NCBI RefSeq assembly: GCF_019334315.1
Contig: NZ_JAHWGL010000025.1
Location: forward strand, 1 to 50,110
Direction: 5' to 3'
Length of the DNA stretch: 50,110 nt
From: Hymenobacter profundi
GTDB taxonomy: Bacteria > Bacteroidota > Bacteroidia > Cytophagales > Hymenobacteraceae
Part shown: one piece after another, positions 40,663 through 47,977 of the stretch
Position numbering within the stretch: position 1 is the stretch's first letter
Layout of the letters: each line of letters starts with the position of its first letter
Made by a program: the position numbers and the translations under genes
Notes under the pieces: model-generated
Seen by the model: the letters and a program-made list of their open reading frames with translations, nothing else
Told to the model about the DNA's origin: nothing
Databases searched by the model: none

Positions 40663-42582
40663 CTAGAAATGCCAGCGCACGAAGGCCTCCATGGCTTCGT
40701 AATCAGCCAGGCCCAGGTTGTCGTATTGCAGGGCGGTTTCACGGTTGCGCTGCTCGGCGCGCACCCAGAACTCGCGGGAGTCGTCGCCGGGGAACACAGG
40801 CGTGTCCTTCTGGCTTTGGTGCTTGAAGATAGCGTTGCGCTTGCGAATCACCTCCAACGGCGACAGCGGCACGGCCATTTCAATTTCGTAGGGCTTAAAC
40901 TCGTGCCACGCGCCACGGTACATCCACACCCAGCAGTCCTGCACCCATTCCTCGGTCTGCTTCAGGCGGCGCAACGACTCAGCAATAATGTTGAAGCACA
41001 CGATGTGCGTGCCGTTGGGGTCGGCAAAGTCGCCGGCCACGAACACCTGCTGGGGCTTCACCTCTTGCAGGAGCTCCATCGTCAGCTCAATATCGGCGTC
41101 CGTTACGGGGTACTTCGAGGTTTTGCCCGACTCGTAGAACGGTAGGGCCTGGAAGTGAATGTGGCTGTCGGGTAGGCCGGCATAACGGGCGCCCGCAATG
41201 GCTTCACTCTTCCGAATGTAGCTCTTCACGTTCCGGATTTCCTGCGTGTCTACCTGGTTGGGTTGCTTCTGCTCGATAAACTCGCGCATGTTGTCATACA
41301 CCGTTTGCAGCTCGCTGCTGTCGCGGCCCAGGCTGTTTTCCAGGTCAATGGCAAACTCCATGTAGCGCAGCACGTCGTCGTCCCACACCGCCGTATTGCC
41401 CGAGGTCTGGTAGGCCACGTGCACGTCGTGGCCCTGGTCGATGAGGCGAATAAAGGTGCCACCCATCGAAATCACGTCGTCATCGGGGTGGGGCGAGAAC
41501 ACGATAACGCGCTTTTTGGCCGGCAGGGCGCGCTCGGGGCGCTGCGAGTCGTCGGCGCCGGGCTTGCCACCGGGCCACCCCGTGATGGTGTGCTGGAGCT
41601 TGTTGAAAATCTGAATGTTGATGTTGTAGGCCGGGCCGCGCTCGGTAGCCAACTGGGCCATGCCATTGTTGTTGTAGTCTTCCTCCGTGAGCTTCAAAAT
41701 GGGCTTGCACAGGGTATTCGACAGCCAAATCACAGCCTTCTTGATCAGCATTTCGTCCCACACGCAGTCCTTCACCAGCCAGGGCGTATCAAAGCGCGTC
41801 AGCTCCGAAGCGGCGTCGGCATCCAGCACAAACTCCACGTTGTCGGCCAGTTGCAGGTAGGTAGCCGGCACCTCGCCCGATACCTCGCCTTCCACCGCTT
41901 TCTTGATGATGGGCGCTTTCTTGCCGCTCCAGGCCATCAGCACAATTTCGCGGGCTTTGAAGATGGTGCCGATGCCCATGGTAATGGCCTTGGTGGGCAC
42001 GTTTTCCTTGCCGCCGAAGTCGCGGGAGGCGTCGCGGCGCGTAAGATCGTCCAGGGTTACCAGGCGCGTGCCCGAGTTGGGCGCCGAGCCCGGCTCGTTG
42101 AAGCCCACGTGGCCCGTCCGGCCAATACCTAGAATTTGCAAATCCAACCCGCCTACTTCCTCAATCTGCCGCTCGTAGTTCAAGCAAAACGCTGCTACCT
42201 CTTCCGGCGCCAGGGTGCCGTCGGGAATGTGAATGTTCTCCCGCTTGATGTCGATATGGTCGAACAGGTTTTCGTTCATGAACGTGACGTAGCTCTGCGG
42301 CGCATCGGGCAACATCGGGTAGTACTCGTCTAGGTTGAACGTCACCACGTTCTGGAAGCTTAGGCCCTCCTCCTGGTGCAGGCGCACCAGCTCCTCGTAC
42401 ACGCCCACCGGGGTAGCGCCGGTGGCTAGGCCCAGTACCGCCTGTTCGCCGGCTTCCTGCTTGCGCTGGATCAGGCGCGCAATGCGCTCGGCCACCTTCA
42501 CGGAGGCAGTCTGCTTATCGGGGTAAACGGTTACCGGCAGCTTCTCAAAACGAGTTTCTTCGAGTAGGTTTAATCGTGCCAT
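40663..42582 (-). CDS. nagB: Glucosamine-6-phosphate deaminase fused to PIG-L/LmbE deacetylase-like domain
   Basis: 639 residues in two domains. Residues about 15-290 are a NagB isomerase fold: GLATGATPVGVY (phosphate loop), FNLDEYYPM (Asp85, matching catalytic Asp72 of E. coli) and GIGRTGHVGFNEPGS (His158 and Glu163, matching His143 and Glu148). The residue matching E. coli Asp141 is Thr156. Residues about 355-600 are a PIG-L/LmbE domain with zinc motif SPHPDDD (365-369) and a likely third ligand His526 in GTHIVCF. The fusion is known in Bacteroidota and may join deacetylation of GlcNAc compounds to deamination of GlcN-6-P to fructose-6-P. It lies between a ROK repressor and a ROK kinase. 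Confidence 0.9.
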   Translation of the reverse strand: MARLNLLEETRFEKLPVTVYPDKQTASVKVAERIARLIQRKQEAGEQAVLGLATGATPVGVYEELVRLHQEEGLSFQNVVTFNLDEYYPMLPDAPQSYVTFMNENLFDHIDIKRENIHIPDGTLAPEEVAAFCLNYERQIEEVGGLDLQILGIGRTGHVGFNEPGSAPNSGTRLVTLDDLTRRDASRDFGGKENVPTKAITMGIGTIFKAREIVLMAWSGKKAPIIKKAVEGEVSGEVPATYLQLADNVEFVLDADAASELTRFDTPWLVKDCVWDEMLIKKAVIWLSNTLCKPILKLTEEDYNNNGMAQLATERGPAYNINIQIFNKLQHTITGWPGGKPGADDSQRPERALPAKKRVIVFSPHPDDDVISMGGTFIRLIDQGHDVHVAYQTSGNTAVWDDDVLRYMEFAIDLENSLGRDSSELQTVYDNMREFIEQKQPNQVDTQEIRNVKSYIRKSEAIAGARYAGLPDSHIHFQALPFYESGKTSKYPVTDADIELTMELLQEVKPQQVFVAGDFADPNGTHIVCFNIIAESLRRLKQTEEWVQDCWVWMYRGAWHEFKPYEIEMAVPLSPLEVIRKRNAIFKHQSQKDTPVFPGDDSREFWVRAEQRNRETALQYDNLGLADYEAMEAFVRWHF

Positions 42583-42692
42583 AAGCGGTGTAGGTGAGGG
42601 GGTAAAAGGGTTGTTAGGCGGTTGAGGTTTGCGGGACGGAGCGGGGAAATCTTGAAAGAAAGCGGTAGTAAAAAGTAGGTAGGCAGTCGAGC

Positions 42693-43943
42693 TTAGGTCA
42701 GGTCTAGGGGCGTCTCAAATACGTTCTCCATCACCGTAGCTACGGAGCCCAGAATCATGGCGTCGCGGCCCAGCTCCGACACCACAATGCGGGTATTTTC
42801 GCGCAGCTGCTTCATGCAGTAGATGGTAATGGCCTGCTGAATGGCAGGCAGCACAAAGGGCTTGGCCTGCGCAATTTCGCCGCCCAGAATAATCAGCTCG
42901 GGGTTGAATAGCTGAATCAGGATGGCAATGCCTTTGCCCAGATTCAGCCCTACCTCGGCCAGAATGTTGATGGCAAACTGGTCGCCGTCGTGGGCGGCGC
43001 GGATGACCTGCTCCACCTCCAACTGTTCAATCTCAGGCTCCGACAGGGCTTGCAGCAGGGTGTTCTCGCCAGCCCGGATGCCTTCCTGGGCATTGCGCAC
43101 CAGGGCGCTGCCCGAGGCCACGGTTTCCAGGCAGCCGCGCTTGCCGCAGTGGCACAGGCGGCCATCTTCCACCAGCGGAATGTGCCCGAACTCGCCGGCA
43201 AAGCCCGAGGCGCCGCTGCGCAGCTTGCCGTCTAGGATCATGCCTAGGCCCACGCCCCAGTCCATGGATAGCACCAGCACGTCGCGGCGACCATGGGCTA
43301 GTCCGAAGCGGTACTCGGCCAGGGTGGCGCTTTTCACGTCGTTTTGGATGTACACGGGCTTGCCGAACTTGTGCTCTAGCAGTTGCTGCAACGACTCCGC
43401 GCCGCCAGGCACACGCAGGTAGGTGTGGTTGTTTCCTTCCTTGGACGCCACCAGGCCCGGCATATTAATGCCTACCCCAATCAGCTTCTGTGGGTCGATG
43501 CCCGACACTTCAATCAGCCGCATGGCCTGCTCGTGTACCTGGTCTACGGCCTGCAAATCCTGCGTCACTTCAATCGGGAAGGTCTGCATGCCGGTTACAG
43601 GGCTGTTGTTGTTATCGAAAATAGCTAGGCGCGCCTTGTACTTCTCCATGTGGATACTCAAGACAAACAGCGACTTATCCTTCAATCCATACAACTCTGG
43701 CTTGCGGCCGCCGATGGATTTGCCCCTCCCCTGTTTCTCCACCAAGCCCTCGGCAATCAGCTCGTTCAGCATGGCCGTGGAGGTAGGGGCGCTAATCTGA
43801 AAACGGCCGCAGATATCGGCGTTTGTCTTGGCGCCCTTTACATACAAGTGCTTGACAATCTTTATCTTCTGCACGTATTTCCGCCGTTCGACATTATTCA
43901 GCCCGGCCAGAAACGTATCCTCCAAGGCTAATAATGAACTCAT
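42693..43943 (-). CDS. ROK-family transcriptional repressor (NagC/XylR type)
   Basis: 416 residues. A winged helix-turn-helix covers about 22-85 (ICGRFQISAPTSTAMLNELIAEGLVEKQGRG, then a GGRKP wing). The ROK sensor domain follows, with NDVKSA around Asp202 and the full zinc signature: GEFGH (250-254) and CHCGKRGCLE (264-273). In NagC-type regulators the domain binds a sugar or sugar phosphate and releases DNA. It heads the NagB-kinase-permease-glycosidase run, so it is the likely local regulator. An AT-rich palindrome upstream (44005-44027) could be its own operator. Confidence 0.93.
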   Translation of the reverse strand: MSSLLALEDTFLAGLNNVERRKYVQKIKIVKHLYVKGAKTNADICGRFQISAPTSTAMLNELIAEGLVEKQGRGKSIGGRKPELYGLKDKSLFVLSIHMEKYKARLAIFDNNNSPVTGMQTFPIEVTQDLQAVDQVHEQAMRLIEVSGIDPQKLIGVGINMPGLVASKEGNNHTYLRVPGGAESLQQLLEHKFGKPVYIQNDVKSATLAEYRFGLAHGRRDVLVLSMDWGVGLGMILDGKLRSGASGFAGEFGHIPLVEDGRLCHCGKRGCLETVASGSALVRNAQEGIRAGENTLLQALSEPEIEQLEVEQVIRAAHDGDQFAINILAEVGLNLGKGIAILIQLFNPELIILGGEIAQAKPFVLPAIQQAITIYCMKQLRENTRIVVSELGRDAMILGSVATVMENVFETPLDLT

Positions 43944-44004
43944 GGCAGCGGGTTTTCTCTGAATGATGTCTCAAGAAGCCCACTTTTTTCAACAAGTCAA
44001 AGCA

Positions 44005-44027
44005 CTTTTCTAAAATTTTAACAAAAG
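44005..44027. promoter_or_regulatory. Candidate ROK repressor operator
   Basis: CTTTT, then a TAAAATTTTA core, then CAAAAG: an AT-rich imperfect inverted repeat of 23 nt, like the length and TTTT/AAAA layout of NagC/Mlc sites. It is 62 nt upstream of the repressor start. Confidence 0.35.
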
Positions 44028-44159
44028 ATTATCTTATATAGGTAAAGAATAGTAGAACTGTAGAGGATGCCATTTTGGTCAATGGGGGAAATTTCGCTTG
44101 ATGGTGCTTCCTTTCAGTAGAGATACCTCAACTCCGCCATGCTCGCCTTAATCAGACAT

Positions 44160-44245
44160 CAGCACGCGAGATTTCTTCCGTTGGTCGAAATGACGTTTTA
44201 TTGAAACCGTAGAGATGCTTCGACAAGCTCGGCATGACATTCTAC
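44160..44245. repeat. Degenerate family C repeat pieces
   Basis: Two half-elements in the same orientation, CGAGATTTCTTCCG...GAAATGACGTT (about 44167-44197) and GAGATGCTTCGACAAGCTCG (about 44212-44231) followed by GCATGACATT. They resemble the right arm of the copy at 45319-45404. Confidence 0.6.
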
Positions 44246-44262
44246 TACTTCAACGCTGCTAC

Positions 44263-45300
44263 CTACTTCCCGCCTCCCTGCAACACCACATGCTTGATGT
44301 TTTTGCGGTCGTAGGTGTAGGTGATGTGCACGCGGCCGTCGCGGGTCTGGATGATGGCGGGGTAGCTGTATTCCTCTTGCTCGCCATTTTCGAGCACGGC
44401 CACGTCGTGCCACGTCTGGCCGTCGCGCGACTGGGCCACGCGGAGCTTGCCGCGGCCGTTGAACCAGTCTTTGCCGGGCACATCGGGGTTGTAGACGATG
44501 AGCTGGGAGCCGTCGCGTAAGGTCACGGCGTCGGTACCGGAGTTGGGATTGAGCAGCGTGGTTTTCGACAGCTTACCCCAGGTAGTACCACCGTCCGTCG
44601 ACCAAGCTTGTACCACGCTACCCTGTTTGCTCCGGCACAGCATCTGTAACCGACTGCCTGGATAGTGCAGAATGCTGGGCTGGATGACATCGAATGCCGA
44701 GGCCGTATCCACGGGAATTCGTTGCCACGTTTGCCCGTGATCGGTCGATTTTTCGAGGTGTACTTTCCAGCGTTCCGTGGTTTCCTCCACACTCGATGGC
44801 GACAGAATAGTGCCATTAGCGAGCTGAATTGGCTTGTTCTTGATGGGCCCCAATATGCCCGGCGGCAAGCGGCGCGCCTCAGACCATGTCCTACCCTCAT
44901 CGGTGGAGGTTTTCACCATGCCCCACCATTCCCGTGGGTTGGGGCCTACCTTATAGAATAAGAATACCTTGCCGCCGCGCTCCTTGAACAGCACCGGATT
45001 CCAGGTTGGGTAGCGCAGCGTGTCGTTTACAACCCCCGTCGCCACACTTTCCGGTTTCGACACCTGACCTTGTTTGTCGATGGAAGCCAGCCAGATAGCC
45101 ACGTCCTTCTGCCCCTCACCTGAGCCACCGAAGCACGCCACCAACAGGCGGCCATTCCCTACCTCTACCAACGTGGAAGCGTGGCACTGCCGAAACGGTG
45201 GATTCGGGAACAGCACCTCTTCCTTCAGCTTCACCCAATTGGATTGAGCCGAAACGGACAAGGGCAGGAAAATGGCGGCGAGTAGAAGAGGAAGTTTCAT
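44263..45300 (-). CDS. BNR/Asp-box sialidase-like hydrolase, secreted
   Basis: 345 residues from MKLPLLL (signal peptide to about residue 19). Asp boxes STDEGRTW (132-139), STDHGQTW (185-192) and STDGGTTW plus a weaker SRDGQTW mark a six-bladed propeller. The QCHASTLVE and EYSYPAIIQTRDGRVHITYTY stretches are typical of the BNR_2 group. The classical sialidase FRIP motif is not present, so sialic acid cleavage is uncertain and another exo-glycosidase or lyase activity is possible. Its place beside galactosidase, hexosaminidase and mannosidase genes makes a role on complex N-glycans plausible. Confidence 0.82.
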   Translation of the reverse strand: MKLPLLLAAIFLPLSVSAQSNWVKLKEEVLFPNPPFRQCHASTLVEVGNGRLLVACFGGSGEGQKDVAIWLASIDKQGQVSKPESVATGVVNDTLRYPTWNPVLFKERGGKVFLFYKVGPNPREWWGMVKTSTDEGRTWSEARRLPPGILGPIKNKPIQLANGTILSPSSVEETTERWKVHLEKSTDHGQTWQRIPVDTASAFDVIQPSILHYPGSRLQMLCRSKQGSVVQAWSTDGGTTWGKLSKTTLLNPNSGTDAVTLRDGSQLIVYNPDVPGKDWFNGRGKLRVAQSRDGQTWHDVAVLENGEQEEYSYPAIIQTRDGRVHITYTYDRKNIKHVVLQGGGK

Positions 45301-45318
45301 AGAGTAGAAGCAGCCATT

Positions 45319-45404
45319 GAACGTCATGCTGAGCGGAGTCGAAGCATGACAGTACTATCTCACATCAGCACACGAGATTCCTCGCTCCGCTCGGAATGAC
45401 GTTC
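45319..45404. repeat. Intergenic inverted repeat, family C (copy 2)
   Basis: Arms 45319-45350 (GAACGTCATGCTGAGCGGAG) and 45374-45404 (CTCCGCTCGGAATGACGTTC and preceding bases) are imperfect complements. It lies in the GH3-BNR gap, 18 nt upstream of the BNR start. Confidence 0.8.
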
Positions 45405-45439
45405 TACTTGCTGACGTTCAAAAAGCAACAACAAGAACC

Positions 45440-47827
45440 TTACTGCGCCGCCGACAGCCTAATAGGCTGCTTCACTTCAAAATCAGCCTTCAATCGGATA
45501 TCCTCCGACGAAGCCCCTACCATTGCGGTGAAGGCGCCAGGCTCCACTACCCATTCCATCTTTGGGTTGAGCAGCTTCAGGTCTTCGGCAGTTAGCTCGA
45601 ATGTCACTTCCCGCTGCTCCCCGGCTTTCAGGGTGATGCGTTGGAACTTCTTGAGCTGCTTGGCAGGCGTTACGGTGGAGCTTATTTTATCATTGAGGTA
45701 GAGCTGTACCACTTCGTCGCCAGGGCGGGCGCTGGTGTTTTGTACAGTGCAGCGCACTTGTACGCGCACGGCGCCGTTGCTTTCCGTGGGGCTCACCTGC
45801 AAGCCAGAATACGCAAATGTGCTGTAGCTCAGGCCGTGCCCGAAGCTGTAGAGCGGCTTTGCATCCATTTCCACGTAATCGTGCTTGTTGGGGCTTTTGA
45901 AGTTGTAGTACACTGGCAGCTGACCCACGCTTTTCGGCACCGAGATGGGTAGGCGACCGGCGGGGTTGTAGTCACCGAACAGCACGTCGGCAATGGCGTT
46001 GCCGCCTTCCTGGCCGGGGTACCACGCATCCACCATAGCCGGCACGTGTTCGGCCAACCAATTCATTTTCAATGGCCTACCCTTGATGAGCACCACCACT
46101 ACCGGCGTACCGGTAGCCGCTACGGCCTGCACCAACTCCAGCTGCTTACCCAGCAAATCGAGGGTAGCGCGGTCGTAGCCCTCGCCGCTTTCCATGTCGC
46201 TGATGGGCTGGTTGCCCTTGGCCGCCGTGACGGTGGCGGCGCCGGTGCTCTGGTACTCAGTTTTGAAGTCGCGGGCGCTGGAGCCACCCAGTACCACTAC
46301 TGCTACTTGCGCCTGCTTGGCCGCTGCTACCGCCGCCGCAATGTCGGCCGTGGTGGTGTCCCGGATGGCGCAGCCCTTCACGTAGGTGACCTGCGTGCCC
46401 TTGCCTACTTTGGCCTTGATGCCTTCCAGCACCGTCACAATGTTTTCGTCGGGCTGGGGCGCGGTATAGTCGCCCAGTTGGTTGTAGATGTTATCAGCAT
46501 TGGGGCCGATAACGGCAATGCGCTGCAACGACTTCGACAGGGGTAGGGCGTTGTTCTCATTCTTCAGCAGTACTACCGACTCGCGGGCTACTTGCCGGGC
46601 CAGCGCCACGTGCGCCGCCGTCTTCACCTGCCGGGCCGCCTTCTTGGCATCGACGTACGGATTCTCGAACAGGCCCATGTCAAATTTGAGGCGCAACACC
46701 CGGCCCACGGCCCGGTCCAGCACCTCGGGGCTCACCAGCTTTTGGTCGATGGCCGCGCGCAGGGCCTTGTCGTAGCCGTAGCTGCTTAGGTCGCTGTCTA
46801 GGCCAGCGTTGAGGGCCAGGGCGGTGGCAGCGGCGGGCGTGGCCGCCACGTGGTGGTTGCTCATCACCCCCACCACGCTATTCAAATCCGACACCACGAA
46901 GCCTTGAAAGCCCCAGCGCTGGCGCAGCAAATCGGTCAGTAACCACTCATTGGCCGAACACGGCACGCCGTCGATGGAGTTGTAGGCCGCCATCACCGAC
47001 AACGCCCCCGCCCCCACCGCCGCCCGAAACGGGGGCAGGAAACTCTGGTACAGCTCGCGCTGCCCGGTGCTGATGCTGCCGCCGTTGTGGCCGCCCTCGG
47101 GCACGCCGTAGGCTGTGAAGTGCTTGAGCGTAGACACAATGTTGGCGCCGCTTTTCAGATTATCGCCCTGAAAGCCCTGTACCATGGCCACGCCCATCTG
47201 GCCGTTGAGCACGGGGTCTTCGCCATAGGTTTCCTCCACCCGCGACCAGCGCGGCTCCCGCGCCAGGTCCAGCACCGGACCATAACCAATGTGGGCACCC
47301 TGCGCCCGCGCCTCGGTGGCAATGGCCGCCGCCATCTGCCGAATCAGGGTTGGGTCCCAGGTGCTGCTTTGCCCGATGGAGGTAGGAAACACAGTGGTAC
47401 CAATGGCCATGTGGCCATGCGGGCATTCCTCAGCCAGCAGCAGCGGAATACCCAGCCGGGTGTGCTCCACGGCGTACTTTTGCAGGGCGTTGGTGGCCTC
47501 GGCGGCCAGGGCTGGGTTCAGGCCTGTTTTCAAGGTTTTCTGGGTCCAGGGGTCGGCGCGCAGAGTGGCCCACAGGGCACCAATGTGGCGCTCGTCTATG
47601 GCCTTGCGGTAGGCGGCGCTGGTGCCCACGCGCTGGCCGTTTTTCTCGTACATCTCCCAGCCCAGCAGCGTGCCCAGCTGGCCTACCTTCTCCTCCGTCG
47701 TCATGCGTCCCAGTAGGTCTTTCACCCGCGCTTCGGTGGCGGCGTTGCGGTCTTTGTAGAGCGGTTTTTGCGCAACTGCTGGGGTTATGCTGAGTAGGCT
47801 AAGGCTAAAGAGAAGAGGTTTTAGCAT
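45440..47827 (-). CDS. GH3 beta-glucosidase (BglX-like), secreted
   Basis: 795 residues from MLKPLLFSLS, which opens a signal peptide (cleavage AVA-QK, residue 19); an upstream TTG start would run through repeat family D. GH3 N-terminal barrel (about 35-370) with KHFTAYG and the nucleophile Asp314 in FVVSDLNS, GH3 C-terminal domain (about 405-650) and a fibronectin-III-like domain (about 705-780). This three-domain layout is that of BglX. Family activities include beta-glucosidase, beta-xylosidase and N-acetylglucosaminidase; beta-glucosidase is the default. It lies between GH35 and the BNR gene. Confidence 0.92.
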   Translation of the reverse strand: MLKPLLFSLSLLSITPAVAQKPLYKDRNAATEARVKDLLGRMTTEEKVGQLGTLLGWEMYEKNGQRVGTSAAYRKAIDERHIGALWATLRADPWTQKTLKTGLNPALAAEATNALQKYAVEHTRLGIPLLLAEECPHGHMAIGTTVFPTSIGQSSTWDPTLIRQMAAAIATEARAQGAHIGYGPVLDLAREPRWSRVEETYGEDPVLNGQMGVAMVQGFQGDNLKSGANIVSTLKHFTAYGVPEGGHNGGSISTGQRELYQSFLPPFRAAVGAGALSVMAAYNSIDGVPCSANEWLLTDLLRQRWGFQGFVVSDLNSVVGVMSNHHVAATPAAATALALNAGLDSDLSSYGYDKALRAAIDQKLVSPEVLDRAVGRVLRLKFDMGLFENPYVDAKKAARQVKTAAHVALARQVARESVVLLKNENNALPLSKSLQRIAVIGPNADNIYNQLGDYTAPQPDENIVTVLEGIKAKVGKGTQVTYVKGCAIRDTTTADIAAAVAAAKQAQVAVVVLGGSSARDFKTEYQSTGAATVTAAKGNQPISDMESGEGYDRATLDLLGKQLELVQAVAATGTPVVVVLIKGRPLKMNWLAEHVPAMVDAWYPGQEGGNAIADVLFGDYNPAGRLPISVPKSVGQLPVYYNFKSPNKHDYVEMDAKPLYSFGHGLSYSTFAYSGLQVSPTESNGAVRVQVRCTVQNTSARPGDEVVQLYLNDKISSTVTPAKQLKKFQRITLKAGEQREVTFELTAEDLKLLNPKMEWVVEPGAFTAMVGASSEDIRLKADFEVKQPIRLSAAQ

Positions 47828-47866
47828 GTTAGGGTAGAAGTAAGAAGAAATATTCTGCCGGGTCGT

Positions 47867-47950
47867 TGTAGAGACGCATAGTTGCGTCTCGTCGTTGAAT
47901 AATTCAGGCGGTGGACGTTCAATGACGAGACGCAACTATGCGTCTCTACA
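47867..47950. repeat. Intergenic inverted repeat, family D
   Basis: Arms of 33 nt (47867-47899 and 47918-47950) pair with a single mismatch. The sequence begins TGTAGAGACGCATAGTTGCG. It lies between the GH35 stop and the GH3 start, 40 nt upstream of the latter. Only this copy is in the window. Confidence 0.88.
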
Positions 47951-47977
47951 GCCCCCGAAACCTATGTCGGGCATTCG

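Larger units (their letters stand above)
43944..44262. other. Intergenic region upstream of the ROK repressor
   Basis: 319 nt. The first 100 are AT-rich with an imperfect palindrome at 44005-44027, probably the repressor promoter/operator. The rest contains two degenerate half-copies of repeat family C. No gene is seen. Confidence 0.6.
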
